In this document: positions 1-9,093 of the stretch, in pieces
Layout of the letters: every line of letters begins with the position of its first letter
Position numbering within the stretch: position 1 is the stretch's first letter
Assembly: GCF_003751505.1 (NCBI RefSeq)
Contig: NZ_RJVB01000002.1
Coordinates: 310,001-374,000 of the forward strand
Source of the DNA: Erwinia sp. JUb26
GTDB lineage: Bacteria > Pseudomonadota > Gammaproteobacteria > Enterobacterales > Enterobacteriaceae
Reading direction: 5' to 3'
Length of the DNA stretch: 64,000 nucleotides
Program-made: the position numbers and the translations under genes
Notes under the pieces: model-generated
The model's input: only the letters and a program-made list of their open reading frames with translations
Told to the model about the DNA's origin: nothing
Database searches by the model: none

Positions 1-1389
1 TATTCCCATCGCAACTACAGTACCCCGTTCGATCGCGGCACCATTTTCGATCTGAATACCGGCCATGCGGTAAATGTAAGCCGCGAAACCCGCTTTGATG
101 AAGAGTACAACATCACCGACGGCGAATCGGACCTCGCGCAGCTGAATGCCGAATACCGCATTAACAATCAGTGGACGGCGAAGTTCGACTACAGCTTCAG
201 CCAGGATAAATACAGCGACAACCAGGCGCGCGTGATGGCCTATGACGCCACCACCGGCAACCTGACCCGCCGCGTTGACGCCACGCAGGGATCGACCCAG
301 CGTCAGCACTCGGCGCGCTTCGATCTGCAGGGCGACGTGGTGATTGGCGGCCTGTACAACGAGATCCTGACCGGGGTGGCGTACGAGAATTACGATCTGC
401 TGCGCACCGATATGATCCGCTGTAAGAACGTGCAGGACTTCAATATCTACAATCCGAGTTACGGTTCGACCGGCAAATGCACCACGGTCTCCGCCTCGGA
501 CAGCGACCAGACCATCCAGCAGGTTAGCTACTCGGCCTACGTGCAGGATTCGCTGTATCTGACCGATAAGTGGATTGCCGTCAGTGCTCTGCGCTATCAG
601 TACTTTACCGAGTACGCCGGTAAGGGCCGTCCGTTCAACACCAATACCGACAGCACCGACAATGCCTGGGTGCCGAAATTTGGTCTGGTGTATAAAGCGA
701 CGCCGTCGATCTCACTGTTCGGTAACGTTTCACGTTCGTTTATGCCGCAGTACTCGATTGCCAGCTACATCGGCGAGCTGCCGCCGGAAACCGCGACCGC
801 TTGGGAAGCCGGGGCCAAATTCGATCTGTTTGACGGCGTAACGGCGAACGTCACCCTGTTTAACATCAATAAAAACAACGTACTGTATACCGAAACCATC
901 AACGATGAGAGCGTAGCGAAAACCGCCGGACGGGTGCGTTCACGCGGGGTGGAGGTGGATGTTGCCGGGGCGCTGACGCAGAACATCAACGTTATCGCCA
1001 GCTACGGCTATACCGATGCCAAAGTGATGGAAGACCCGGACTACAAAGGGAAAATGTTGCCTAACGTGCCGCGCCACACCGGATCGCTGTTCCTGACCTA
1101 CGATTTCCACAACGTGTATGACGGCAATACCCTGACCGTGGGCGGCGGGGGCCATGCGGTCAGCCGCCGTTCCGGCGACAACGGCGAAGATTATTCGCTA
1201 CAGGGCTATGCGGTTGCCGATGCGTTCGCCTCTTACAAAATCAAGGCAGAGCATCCGGTAACGCTGCAGGTTAATGTGAAGAATATCTTCGACAAAACTT
1301 ATTACACCTCGTCTATCGCCACCAACAATCTGTCTAACCAGATTGGCGATCCGCGCGAAGTGCAGTTCACGGTCAAAATGGATTTCTGA
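1..1389 (+). CDS. TonB-dependent siderophore receptor, 3' part (truncated by window edge)
   Basis: The reading frame is open from base 1 to the TGA ending at 1389, so about 462 residues of the C-terminal beta-barrel are present and the signal peptide and plug lie outside the window. The visible part alternates short aromatic strands and loops typical of FhuA/FhuE-type barrels, including a two-cysteine extracellular loop (RCKNVQ ... GKCTTV) and strands such as SLFGNVSRSF and TAWEAGAKF. It ends in VQFTVKMDF, the terminal-Phe signature recognised by the BAM machinery. By family it imports a ferric siderophore across the outer membrane using TonB-ExbB-ExbD (exbBD lie at 39-40 kb). The ligand cannot be read from the sequence. 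The internal ATG at 232 is not a credible start because the frame continues upstream with barrel-like sequence. Confidence 0.9.
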   Translation, partial: YSHRNYSTPFDRGTIFDLNTGHAVNVSRETRFDEEYNITDGESDLAQLNAEYRINNQWTAKFDYSFSQDKYSDNQARVMAYDATTGNLTRRVDATQGSTQRQHSARFDLQGDVVIGGLYNEILTGVAYENYDLLRTDMIRCKNVQDFNIYNPSYGSTGKCTTVSASDSDQTIQQVSYSAYVQDSLYLTDKWIAVSALRYQYFTEYAGKGRPFNTNTDSTDNAWVPKFGLVYKATPSISLFGNVSRSFMPQYSIASYIGELPPETATAWEAGAKFDLFDGVTANVTLFNINKNNVLYTETINDESVAKTAGRVRSRGVEVDVAGALTQNINVIASYGYTDAKVMEDPDYKGKMLPNVPRHTGSLFLTYDFHNVYDGNTLTVGGGGHAVSRRSGDNGEDYSLQGYAVADAFASYKIKAEHPVTLQVNVKNIFDKTYYTSSIATNNLSNQIGDPREVQFTVKMDF

Positions 1390-1493
1390 TCCGCACGTTT
1401 AAAGCAGCCGTTTATTCTGTGCAAACGTAGTTTATCTCCTGAAGTACATCGGATGTTATGACGACGCCAGTCGTCGCTTTCAGGAGAGAAACT

Positions 1494-3116
1494 ATGGCAG
1501 AGCAGCAATTTGACTACATCATCATCGGTGGTGGTTCCGCAGGATGCGTTATCGCCACGCGATTGATAGAGGCCCAGGCAGGCAGCGTCCTGCTGCTGGA
1601 AGCCGGCGGTCGCGACGACAGCCTGTTCCACAAAATTCCCGCCGGACTGGTAAAGCTTTCCCCCAAAACCCGCTGGCCCTACCGCACCCTTCCCCAACAG
1701 CATGTCAATAATCGCGTTATGCAGGTCGCTCAGGGCCGCGTGCTGGGCGGCGGCAGTTCCGTCAACGGCATGATCTATCTGCGCGGCCAGCCCCGGGACT
1801 ATGACGACTGGGCGGAAGAATACGGCTGCCGTGGCTGGAGCTTTAACGATCTGCTCCCCTTCTTCAGAAAAGCAGAAAACAACGAATGCCTGAGCGGAAG
1901 CTATCACGCCCAGCAGGGGCCGCTGAGCGTCAGCGAAAACCAGTTCCGCCACCCGTTAACCGATGCCTTCGTTCGCGCCGGGCAGGAGCAGGGCCTGCCG
2001 TACGTCAATGATTTCAACGACGGCGCCCCCGCAGGCGTCGGCCTGTGGCAGACCACCACGCTTAACGGCGAACGCGCCAGTACCTCACGCGCCTATCTCG
2101 ACCGGGTGAAAAACAATCCGCAGCTGACCGCGATCACCGGTGCCGAGGTTGAGCATCTGATTATGGAAGACCAGCATGCACGCGGCGTGGTTTATCACAC
2201 GCACGGCAAATCGCACCGTCAGGCTTATGCCCGGCGGGAGGTGATCCTCTGCGCCGGTGCCTTCGGCAGCGCTAAAATCCTGCTGCTGTCCGGCATTGGA
2301 CCACACCAGCACCTCGACGATATGAGCATCAAGACCTGTGCCGATTTACCGGTCGGCAAGTATTATCAGGACCACCTGCATATGTCGCTGAACGCCACCG
2401 TCACCACCCATAACAGCATGTGGGGACAGGACAAGGGCCTGAGGGCAGTGAAAAATTTCGCCCAGTGGCACTGCTTCCACAGCGGCCTGCTGACCAGCAA
2501 TATCCTCGAAGGCGGCGCGCTGATCGATTCCACCGGCTGCGGTCGATCCGACATTCAGGTGCATTTCCTGCCGGTGCTGGATAATTTTGAAAACGGACCG
2601 GGGGCGAACCCCGCAGGCAGCGAACACGGCATCACGCTAAAAGTGGGCTTTCTGCAAAGCCAGTCGCGCGGTGAGGTAAGACTGAACAGCAGTCATCCAG
2701 CCGATGAGCTGGCGATTGATGCCGGTTATCTCAGCAACCCGGCGGACCTGGCCGGACAAATCCGCGCCGTACAGGCTGGCCTGCGTCTGCTGCGCAGCCC
2801 GTCCCTGCAGTCGGTCGTCGGGCATATTTTGCATCTCGATGAGGTCAAAGAGGACGATGTCGCCGCCATCACCCAGTTTATCCTCAACGATATTAAAACC
2901 GTCTACCACCCGGTCGGCACCTGCCGTATGGGCCCCTATCCGGCGACCTCAGTGGTGGATTTACAGCTGCGCGTTCACGGCATCAGCGGCCTGCGGGTGG
3001 CTGACTGCAGTATTTTCCCGCAAATCCCCAGCGGCAATACCAATGCGCCCACCATTATGATCGCCGAACGTGCCGCCGATCTGATCCTCAGCGATATCGC
3101 TAACCTCGCCTCCTGA
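1494..3116 (+). CDS. GMC-family FAD oxidoreductase (choline dehydrogenase-like)
   Basis: This 540-residue protein opens with the FAD-binding dinucleotide motif [10 protein letters not shown] (residues 8-17). It continues with the GMC signatures [18 protein letters not shown] and, near the C-terminus, the [10 protein letters not shown] active-site histidine segment and the [14 protein letters not shown] segment. The family oxidises alcohols such as choline, long-chain or aromatic alcohols; the substrate here is unknown. I chose ATG 1494 because AGGAGA (1482-1487) sits 6 nt upstream; an in-frame ATG at 1458 has no ribosome site and would add 12 atypical residues. It follows the TonB receptor by about 100 bp on the same strand, so a shared transcript is possible. 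A strong terminator follows. Confidence 0.85.
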   Translation: MAEQQFDYIIIGGGSAGCVIATRLIEAQAGSVLLLEAGGRDDSLFHKIPAGLVKLSPKTRWPYRTLPQQHVNNRVMQVAQGRVLGGGSSVNGMIYLRGQPRDYDDWAEEYGCRGWSFNDLLPFFRKAENNECLSGSYHAQQGPLSVSENQFRHPLTDAFVRAGQEQGLPYVNDFNDGAPAGVGLWQTTTLNGERASTSRAYLDRVKNNPQLTAITGAEVEHLIMEDQHARGVVYHTHGKSHRQAYARREVILCAGAFGSAKILLLSGIGPHQHLDDMSIKTCADLPVGKYYQDHLHMSLNATVTTHNSMWGQDKGLRAVKNFAQWHCFHSGLLTSNILEGGALIDSTGCGRSDIQVHFLPVLDNFENGPGANPAGSEHGITLKVGFLQSQSRGEVRLNSSHPADELAIDAGYLSNPADLAGQIRAVQAGLRLLRSPSLQSVVGHILHLDEVKEDDVAAITQFILNDIKTVYHPVGTCRMGPYPATSVVDLQLRVHGISGLRVADCSIFPQIPSGNTNAPTIMIAERAADLILSDIANLAS

Positions 3117-3131
3117 CCACGCCAGCCCCCG

Positions 3132-3159
3132 GCTTCTGCCCTGTGGCAGAAGCTTCTTA
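3132..3159 (+). terminator. Rho-independent terminator after the GMC oxidoreductase
   Basis: A 9-bp perfect stem GCTTCTGCC/GGCAGAAGC with a CTGT loop starts 15 bp after the GMC stop and is followed by TTCTTAT. Confidence 0.75.
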
Positions 3160-3445
3160 TTCGACTAGAATTAATTAGTTACCAGAATAATCTTAAAGAG
3201 ATTAATTCTCATTTCGATGATTTTTATTCTGCTAATTATTAATAAGAATGGTTATCAAACTTATTTAAAAAACGGAACGAATTATATTTAACTAAAATAA
3301 AAAACCATAATAAATCATTGCTTTAGATCATCTAAAATAAATTTAGCATTTGCTATAATAAACGGTTTTTATTTTATCAGGATGCGTGCATAATGCGCAG
3401 AAATCACCTGTAATCTACAGCCAATAATAATTTTAAGGAGTCACC
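3160..3445 (+). promoter_or_regulatory. AT-rich ftnA upstream region with possible Fur site
   Basis: No gene is visible in this very AT-rich interval. TATAAT at 3354-3359 is a perfect -10 hexamer without a good -35, as expected of an activated promoter. TAAGAATGGTTATCA (3243-3257) matches the 7-1-7 Fur motif at about 11 of 14 positions on the reverse strand. In E. coli, Fur activates ftnA by displacing H-NS from AT-rich upstream DNA, and this layout would fit the same mechanism; that part is inference. AAGGAG just before 3446 is the ftnA ribosome site. Confidence 0.45.
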
Positions 3446-3958
3446 ATGCTGACCAATGAAATGACCGCAAAGCTGAACGACCAGCTGAATCTGGAGTTCT
3501 ACTCTGCCAACCTCTACCTGCAGATGAGCGCCTGGGCTAACGATAAAGGTTTTGACGGCGCCGCCGCCTTCCTGCGTGAACACTCCGTAGAAGAGATGCA
3601 GCATATGCAGCGCCTGTTCAACTACCTGAGCGATACCGGCGCGATGCCGGTGCTGGGCACCATTGATGCACCACCGGTAACCTTTAACTCGCTGAGTGAA
3701 GTGCTGGAGCAGGCCTATCAGCACGAGCAGCTGATCACCTCGAAGATCAATGAACTGGCCCACGAAGCCATCACCAGCAAGGATTATTCCACCTTCAACT
3801 TCCTGCAGTGGTACGTCGCAGAGCAGCACGAAGAAGAGAAGCTATTCAAATCCGTACTGGACAAACTGGCGCTGGTTGGCAACACCGGACAGGCACTGTT
3901 CTTCCTGGACAAAGATCTGAAAAAACTGAGCGAGCCGGGCGCGCACTCCGCACCGTAA
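3446..3958 (+). CDS. ftnA: Non-heme ferritin FtnA
   Basis: The 170-residue product is a clear FtnA homologue. FtnA forms a 24-mer cytosolic shell that oxidises Fe(II) and stores it as mineral. All ferroxidase ligands of the E. coli protein are present at the same positions: E17, E50, H53, E94, Q127 and E130, within the blocks [10 protein letters not shown] and [17 protein letters not shown]. The C-terminal tail after about residue 155 differs from E. coli (ends [12 protein letters not shown]), which is normal variation. ATG 3446 has an AAGGAG site. It is a single-gene unit between two terminators. Confidence 0.97.
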   Translation: MLTNEMTAKLNDQLNLEFYSANLYLQMSAWANDKGFDGAAAFLREHSVEEMQHMQRLFNYLSDTGAMPVLGTIDAPPVTFNSLSEVLEQAYQHEQLITSKINELAHEAITSKDYSTFNFLQWYVAEQHEEEKLFKSVLDKLALVGNTGQALFFLDKDLKKLSEPGAHSAP

Positions 3959-4014
3959 TTCGCTTTGCCAGGCGAAAGCGTTTTGTTTCGTGCTGTCTGA
4001 GCATCAGTCACCGA

Positions 4015-4042
4015 GCCACTCCCGAAAGGGAGTGGCTTTTTT
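4015..4042 (+). terminator. Rho-independent terminator of ftnA
   Basis: Stem GCCACTCCC/GGGAGTGGC with a GAAA tetraloop is followed by six T. It lies between convergent ftnA and the binding-protein gene. Confidence 0.9.
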
Positions 4043-4052
4043 CATTTACCGA

Positions 4053-5180
4053 TTAATGACCGGCAGGCAGCGTGACCCAGTAGCCCGGCTGGTACGCCAC
4101 CGGCAGGAAGCGCTGGTGAAATTCGCGGAAGGTGGCATCCGGATCGATATCCTTGAACAGCTCAGGATGCAGCCACTTGGCAATCGCCTGGATCGCTACA
4201 AACTGATACGGGCTGTCGTAGAACTGATGCCAGATCGCGTGCGCATTGCCGTTGGTGGCCACCGGCAGCGTATGGAAGGCAGAACGGGCCATCAGCGCCG
4301 TTAAGCGTTTTGTCGCTTCTGCCATATCTGCGCCCGGGCCCACGCCCACCCAGCCACCGGCTGTGTTGTAGTTCTTCCAGTTCGCGCCGGTCACAATCAC
4401 CACGTCGGGACGCGAGGCGATAATCTGCTCGGGGTTCAGGGTGCCGAAGGTGCCGGGGATCAGTCCTTTGGCAATATTGCTGCCGCCCGCCACTTCGACC
4501 ATACGGCCAAAGTTTTCATCGCCAAACGACATGCAGCACTCTTCGGTGTAGCCCCCGGCGCGATCCAGCATCACCTTCGGACGCTTACCGGTGAAGTTTT
4601 TCAGACGGTCGGTGACGATATCGATCTGCTGCTGGCGGAAGGCGACGATTTCTTCGGCGCGCTCGGGTTTCCCCACCAGCTGGCCCATAATGCGGATGCT
4701 TTTTTCCGCGTTCTCAAACGGCTTTTCGCGGAAGTCGATAAACACCACCGGGATGCCCAGCTTGTCGAGTTTTTCGGTCAGCTTCGACTCATCGGTCGCC
4801 GCTTTCGATTCCAGATTCATCAGCACCAGATCGGGCTTCAGCGTCAGCGCCTGCTCAACGTTAAAGGTGCCATCCTTCGCACCGCCGAAGGTCGGCAGCT
4901 TTTTGATCTGCGGATATTTTTCCGCGTAGATTTGATAAGTGTCGAAATCCGCCTTCGGCAGATCGTCGCGCCAGCCCACGACGCGCTGGAAAGGTGCGGC
5001 GGTATCGAAGGCCGCCAGCAGGTAGATCTGCCGCCCTTCTCCCAGGATCACCCGCTTCACTTCGGATTTAATTTCAACCTTCCGGCCGCTGACATCTTCC
5101 ACTACAAACGGTGCAGCCCACAGGCTGGCAGATGCGATCAGACCGGTCAGCAGAATGCCTGTTTTACCCCAAATCGTCAT
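4053..5180 (-). CDS. Periplasmic iron/siderophore ABC-type binding protein (FepB/BtuF fold)
   Basis: The 375-residue protein starts with a Sec signal peptide (about residues 1-22, ending SLWA), then FVVEDVSGRKVEIKSEVKRV, the usual opening of the PF01497 Fe/cobalamin binding-protein family. Further family marks are EQALTLKPDLVLMNL and EQIIASRPDVVIVTGAN. It probably delivers a ferric siderophore or heme-like ligand in the periplasm. No matching permease or ATPase lies next to it, so its inner-membrane partner must be encoded elsewhere. The ATG at 5180 is chosen; a TTG 15 nt upstream adds only MLGFI. A Fur box overlaps the promoter region. Confidence 0.85.
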   Translation of the reverse strand: MTIWGKTGILLTGLIASASLWAAPFVVEDVSGRKVEIKSEVKRVILGEGRQIYLLAAFDTAAPFQRVVGWRDDLPKADFDTYQIYAEKYPQIKKLPTFGGAKDGTFNVEQALTLKPDLVLMNLESKAATDESKLTEKLDKLGIPVVFIDFREKPFENAEKSIRIMGQLVGKPERAEEIVAFRQQQIDIVTDRLKNFTGKRPKVMLDRAGGYTEECCMSFGDENFGRMVEVAGGSNIAKGLIPGTFGTLNPEQIIASRPDVVIVTGANWKNYNTAGGWVGVGPGADMAEATKRLTALMARSAFHTLPVATNGNAHAIWHQFYDSPYQFVAIQAIAKWLHPELFKDIDPDATFREFHQRFLPVAYQPGYWVTLPAGH

Positions 5181-5196
5181 AATAAACCCCAACAAG

Positions 5197-5215
5197 GAAA
5201 ATGATAATTATTCTC
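5197..5215 (-). promoter_or_regulatory. Fur box upstream of the iron-binding protein gene
   Basis: Read on the minus strand, GAGAATAATTATCATTTTC matches the 19-bp Fur consensus at 15 positions and lies 17-35 bp before the ATG. Iron repression is expected. Confidence 0.8.
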
Positions 5216-5296
5216 AGTTCAAGTCTTGCAGGGGCATGCTACGTGGCGATGAAAGTTAAAACAAGATGTGTCAAAAAATTTCATTTGATGACGATT

Positions 5297-5797
5297 TTAA
5301 ACGGTGTACCGATAAAATTTCGTATCCACTTTCATCACCGGGAAGGAGGCGGGCAGGTCGGAAACGGCGATTTCCGTAAAGCCGTTTTTCTCATAGAAAC
5401 GGTGCGCGGCCAGGAACAGCGCGGTGGTGCCGAGAAAGACATCGGTTAATTCCTGCTCGCGGCCATACGCCAGCAGGATGTTCAGCAGCGCCAGGCCGGT
5501 GCCGTACGTTTTACCGCGATACTCCGCCGCCACGAACATTTTGCGCAGCGCCGCCTGGCGGTGGCCAATATCCTTCAGCGCGATACAGCCCACCACGCGA
5601 TCGTCCACCAGCGCCAGCCAGAACTGGCCGTGGCCCTGCTGATAGAAGTTTTCAATGTCGTTGAGGTCGGGCTGCTGCTCTGCGGTAATCGGGATACCAA
5701 ATTCCTGGGTCTGGATCGGCAGGATCAACTCAAGCACCGCCGCCTGATGTTTAGCGCTGTAGGGTTCAATACGAAGGGTTTTGCCGGTTTCGCTCAT
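5297..5797 (-). CDS. GNAT family N-acetyltransferase
   Basis: The 166-residue protein carries the GNAT core: strand FWLALVDDRVVGCIALKD, the acetyl-CoA motif A AALRKMFVAAEYRGKTYGTGLAL (about residues 83-105), and motif B with AAHRFYEKNGF (about 130-140). The acceptor substrate is unknown. It is monocistronic on the minus strand, with about 100 bp between it and the start of the divergent-looking Fur-controlled region and a large hairpin behind the next gene. Confidence 0.85.
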   Translation of the reverse strand: MSETGKTLRIEPYSAKHQAAVLELILPIQTQEFGIPITAEQQPDLNDIENFYQQGHGQFWLALVDDRVVGCIALKDIGHRQAALRKMFVAAEYRGKTYGTGLALLNILLAYGREQELTDVFLGTTALFLAAHRFYEKNGFTEIAVSDLPASFPVMKVDTKFYRYTV

Positions 5798-5845
5798 TGA
5801 TGTTGTTCTCTCTGGCGGCCAGGGGCTGCGTTAGGGACGTTAGAT

Positions 5846-5874
5846 GCAGGCGGCAACCGCTAATTGCCGCCTGC
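5846..5874. terminator. Intergenic hairpin between GNAT gene and PAP2 phosphatase gene
   Basis: A perfect 11-bp inverted repeat GCAGGCGGCAA/TTGCCGCCTGC with a 7-nt loop lies about 75 bp after the phosphatase stop (minus strand). The T run is poor on that strand, so this may be a Rho-independent terminator or a REP-like hairpin. Confidence 0.5.
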
Positions 5875-5948
5875 TTTCTCTGCCCTTTCAGACTACATCA
5901 TTAGCATGATAAATCATCAGGTTAATTCGTATTCGGCTATCGACGAGT

Positions 5949-7214
5949 TCAGCGCGCCGCCGCCTTCACCGCATCGTGCAGATTCAGCCGCTGCCAGAAG
6001 CTCTGCGCAGCGTCACCCGACAGCGGATAGCCATCCGCCAGCGCGGTGCGCACCATCAGCTGACGGCGCTGTGCGGCGCTGAGATTCGGCAACGGCGCTT
6101 CCAATAGCACTTCAGCCCCTTCCGGCACCACCAGTGGCGATGGCTTCACCTTCGCGGCGGGCAGGTTGTAGGTCATGGTAAAGCGGTAGAACGTCTGCAT
6201 CGCTTTCGCCGAGTACGGGTCATCCTGCGCCGGTGCCTTCGCACAGTCGCGCAGCGACATACCACACTCTTTCTCCAGCGCGCTGCGCAGCTGCTGCTTC
6301 GCCGCGTCGAACAGCTCACGGTAGCGCGGATCGTTCAGGTAGTGCGCCACGTTGCGCTCCGCCACCATTCTTGAACCCATCACATCCAGCGGATAGTGAA
6401 CGCCGAGCACGATGCGCGAATAACCGTAGCGCGCGCCGCGGTCGATCAGCGGCACAAAGCGCTCAGGCAGCATCTGCGCCATCAGCAGCGCATCGGTGTA
6501 GCCGGTGTTGGTGTGGCCGCTCGGGAACGAACCTCCGTCGGCGGTGTAGGGATGGTTATCTTTCGCCACCGCGCTGTCCGGCACGAGGTGAATGGTATTG
6601 CCGGGGATCAGGAACGGGCGCTTATAGTCAAAGTGCTTTTTCGCTTCGCTGGTGCTGACTTCGCTGGCCTTCAGCAGCGCCGCCGCCTTGCCCAGTTCGC
6701 CTTTGTCATAGGCGCGAATAAACGCCTCACCCAGCTTTGGCCCCAGCGCATCGGCGAGGAAGTAGAGGTAATTCTGTCCTTCGGCATCGACCAGCGCCTG
6801 GCGACGTGCGCCGTCGGTGGCGTTGAGGTTGATGTTTTCTACCGTTGCCAGGTTTTGCGCCAGCGTCGCTTCCGGCAGCTTACTGAAGGCGCTCAGCAGT
6901 TCAATTCCCGCCTGCTGGTTAGCTTTTTTACCGAAGTCATAGCCGCTGGCCTGCAGCCAGGCTTTGTCGACCTGCTTACCGCCCTGCTTTGCCGTTTCCA
7001 GCTGGCTGCGCGCCAGGGTGCTGCTGTCACCCTTAATACCGTTAATCAATGCGGTCTGCACCGAGCCTTCCAGAGCGACCACCGCCGGGCTGCTGCTGGC
7101 CGGGGTGGTGGTGTTCACAATCGCGGCAACCTGCGGCAGCTCTGCGGGGGTTTTAGCCTGGGCCAGCGGACCGGCCAGGAGCGAAGCGGCAAGAAGCGTG
7201 AGACGAAAGCGCAT
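5949..7214 (-). CDS. Secreted PAP2-superfamily acid phosphatase
   Basis: The 421-residue protein has a Sec signal peptide (MRFRLTLLAASLLAGPLAQA). The complete PAP2/class A acid phosphatase signature is K-x6-RP (KKHFDYKRP), PSGH (GGSFPSGHTNTGY) and SR-x5-H-x3-D (SRIVLGVHYPLD). It should hydrolyse phosphomonoesters in the periplasm. It is much longer than PhoN/PhoC (about 250 residues), with long N- and C-terminal extensions around the catalytic core. ATG 7214 follows GAGG. A pho-box-like direct repeat upstream suggests phosphate-starvation control. Confidence 0.88.
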   Translation of the reverse strand: MRFRLTLLAASLLAGPLAQAKTPAELPQVAAIVNTTTPASSSPAVVALEGSVQTALINGIKGDSSTLARSQLETAKQGGKQVDKAWLQASGYDFGKKANQQAGIELLSAFSKLPEATLAQNLATVENINLNATDGARRQALVDAEGQNYLYFLADALGPKLGEAFIRAYDKGELGKAAALLKASEVSTSEAKKHFDYKRPFLIPGNTIHLVPDSAVAKDNHPYTADGGSFPSGHTNTGYTDALLMAQMLPERFVPLIDRGARYGYSRIVLGVHYPLDVMGSRMVAERNVAHYLNDPRYRELFDAAKQQLRSALEKECGMSLRDCAKAPAQDDPYSAKAMQTFYRFTMTYNLPAAKVKPSPLVVPEGAEVLLEAPLPNLSAAQRRQLMVRTALADGYPLSGDAAQSFWQRLNLHDAVKAAAR

Positions 7215-7270
7215 AAATCATCCTCGTTATTATCAAGTTAACCCTGTCGCCCGCAGACTAGTCCCGCTAT

Positions 7271-7288
7271 ATGGCACTTTTATGGCAA
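7271..7288 (-). promoter_or_regulatory. Candidate PhoB (pho) box upstream of the acid phosphatase
   Basis: On the minus strand TTGCCAT-AAAA-GTGCCAT gives two 7-bp direct repeats separated by four A, the architecture of the pho box (two CTGTCAT units, 4-bp AT spacer), with 14 of 18 positions matching. It lies 57-74 bp upstream of the phosphatase ATG. Confidence 0.55.
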
Positions 7289-7353
7289 AACATATTCCGA
7301 TACAGATTCCCGCATCCTGTCATAAAACACGCTGAAAAATAGTCGCGTTTGCC

Positions 7354-9090
7354 TCAAACCTGCCACGGCAGCACGCCTTTGTGGCGGCGCGCGCACCAGG
7401 ACGCCAGCAGCATCAGCAGCACGACGACCAGGATCATCAGGCAGCCCACCGCCGCCGCCAGCGTTGACGAACCGCCCTCATCAAGGAAGACAATGGTCGG
7501 CCCCAGCGTCTGGGTCGAGGAGGTCACCAGCAGGATCGACACCTGGATTTCGTTCAGCGCGGTCAGAAATACGAGGATCGCCCCGGCAATCGCCGATGGC
7601 GCGACCAGCGGCAGCAGAATGTCACGCATCCGCCGCAGGAAGCCCGCACCGGCCAGCTGCGCCGCCTCGTCCAGCGATCGCTCCACGCGGGCGAAACCTG
7701 CCAGCGTCGGGCGCAGCACCAGCGCAAGGAAGTTGGAAAGATAGGCGGCGAGGATAATCCACACCGTGCCGTACAGGCTGACGTTAACCAGCGGCAGCGG
7801 CCGCAGGAAAAACAGCAGCGCCGCGATGCCGGTCACCACGCCCGGCAGTGCATACGCCAGTTCGCTGGAGAGATGCAGCACCCGCACCAGGCGGCTACGC
7901 CGCCAGCTGAGGTAGCAGGCCATAAACAGCGCCATCAGGGTCAGGATCGCCGCCGCAATCGCCGTCAGCCACAGACTGGTGAAAAAGGCGTGGCGCACTG
8001 CCGGGTAGCCAAACAGCGCGTTGCGGTAGTTAATCAGCGTCAGCGTCTGCGCGTTCAGCGCCTGGCCAAAGCCCTGGGTCAGCGACGTAGTCAGCAGAGC
8101 CGACAGCGGCAGCAGCAGGATCAGCGCCATCAGCAGCCATGCGATCACCTCCACCGGCAGTCGCCAGCGGCCAAGAGACTGTGTCAGCGCCTGCGCCGTC
8201 CCGCTGACGCGCACGTCGCGCCGACCGCCCAGCAGGCTGCTGACCAGCATTCCGGCCAGGGTGATCGCCGCCAGCAGCAGCGACAGCACCGCCATATCGG
8301 GCAGCGCACCCGGTCCGCTGCTGTTCAGCTGCTGGTAGATAAGCGTAATCAGCGTCGGCACGCGTGCCGGAATACCCAACATGGCCTGAATACCGAAGTT
8401 ACCGGCGGCGGCCACGAAGGAAAGCGCGGCTCCGGCGAAAATCGCCGGGCGCGCCAGCGGCAGGATAATGGTAAGCAGCACATGCAGCGGCGAGGCTCCG
8501 GCAATACGCGCCGCCTCAACCAGATCGGACGGCAGGCGCTGAAGCCCGGCGCGCACCGCCAGAAACACCAGCGGGGCATTGTGCAGCCCGAGCAAAAGAA
8601 TAATGCCGCTCATCGAGTAGAGCGGCGGCGGACCGGCGACGGGGGGCAGGCCCAGCCCGGCCAGCAGTGTCATCAGTGGGCCGGAGGGCGACATCGCCTG
8701 CACCCAGGCCAGCGCGGTGACCTGCGGCGGGATCATCAGCGGCAGAATAAAGGCAAAAACCCACGCCGCCCTGGCCCGGATATTACTCAACGCCACCAGC
8801 CACGCCGCCAGGGTCCCCAGCAGCAGAGACAGCGCGGTGGCACCCAGTGCAATAAACAGCGTATTGCCGGTCGCACGCAGCACCCGGGGCGTATTCAACA
8901 GCCGCAGCAGACGCTCGCTGTCGGGTACGCCCTGTGGTGCAACCGCCGCCCAGATTAGCCGCGCCAGTGGCGCAATCGACAGCAGGCCAATCATGATTGC
9001 CAGCAGCCAGAGGATCCACCGCTCGCTGCCGGGCCAGCGGATCGCACGAGGATGTCGGGCGCTGCGCATCATACCGGGCAATACGCTCAT
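7354..9090 (-). CDS. ABC transporter permease, two fused permease domains (FbpB/AfuB type)
   Basis: The 578-residue inner-membrane protein contains two tandem BPD_transp_1 units with roughly a dozen hydrophobic segments. Two EAA-type loops contact the ATPase: EAARIAGASPLHVLLTIILP in the first half and DEAAQLAGAGFLRRMRDILLP in the second. Such fused permeases occur in ferric (FbpB, SfuB), hexose-phosphate (AfuB) and phosphonate importers. It is the last gene of the ATPase - binding protein - permease operon and starts 4 nt after the binding-protein stop, so the two are translationally linked. Confidence 0.88.
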   Translation of the reverse strand: MSVLPGMMRSARHPRAIRWPGSERWILWLLAIMIGLLSIAPLARLIWAAVAPQGVPDSERLLRLLNTPRVLRATGNTLFIALGATALSLLLGTLAAWLVALSNIRARAAWVFAFILPLMIPPQVTALAWVQAMSPSGPLMTLLAGLGLPPVAGPPPLYSMSGIILLLGLHNAPLVFLAVRAGLQRLPSDLVEAARIAGASPLHVLLTIILPLARPAIFAGAALSFVAAAGNFGIQAMLGIPARVPTLITLIYQQLNSSGPGALPDMAVLSLLLAAITLAGMLVSSLLGGRRDVRVSGTAQALTQSLGRWRLPVEVIAWLLMALILLLPLSALLTTSLTQGFGQALNAQTLTLINYRNALFGYPAVRHAFFTSLWLTAIAAAILTLMALFMACYLSWRRSRLVRVLHLSSELAYALPGVVTGIAALLFFLRPLPLVNVSLYGTVWIILAAYLSNFLALVLRPTLAGFARVERSLDEAAQLAGAGFLRRMRDILLPLVAPSAIAGAILVFLTALNEIQVSILLVTSSTQTLGPTIVFLDEGGSSTLAAAVGCLMILVVVLLMLLASWCARRHKGVLPWQV

Positions 9091-9093
9091 CGT

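Noticed and set aside
7317-7328. Second pho-box half site CTGTCATAAAAC on the plus strand
   Set aside because: One half is perfect but the second repeat is absent, and it points away from the phosphatase gene.
7873-8958. Plus-strand 361-residue open frame
   Set aside because: It is antisense to the ABC permease gene and extremely rich in Gln, Arg and His, as expected for the shadow of a GC-rich membrane protein gene; no ribosome site or family match.
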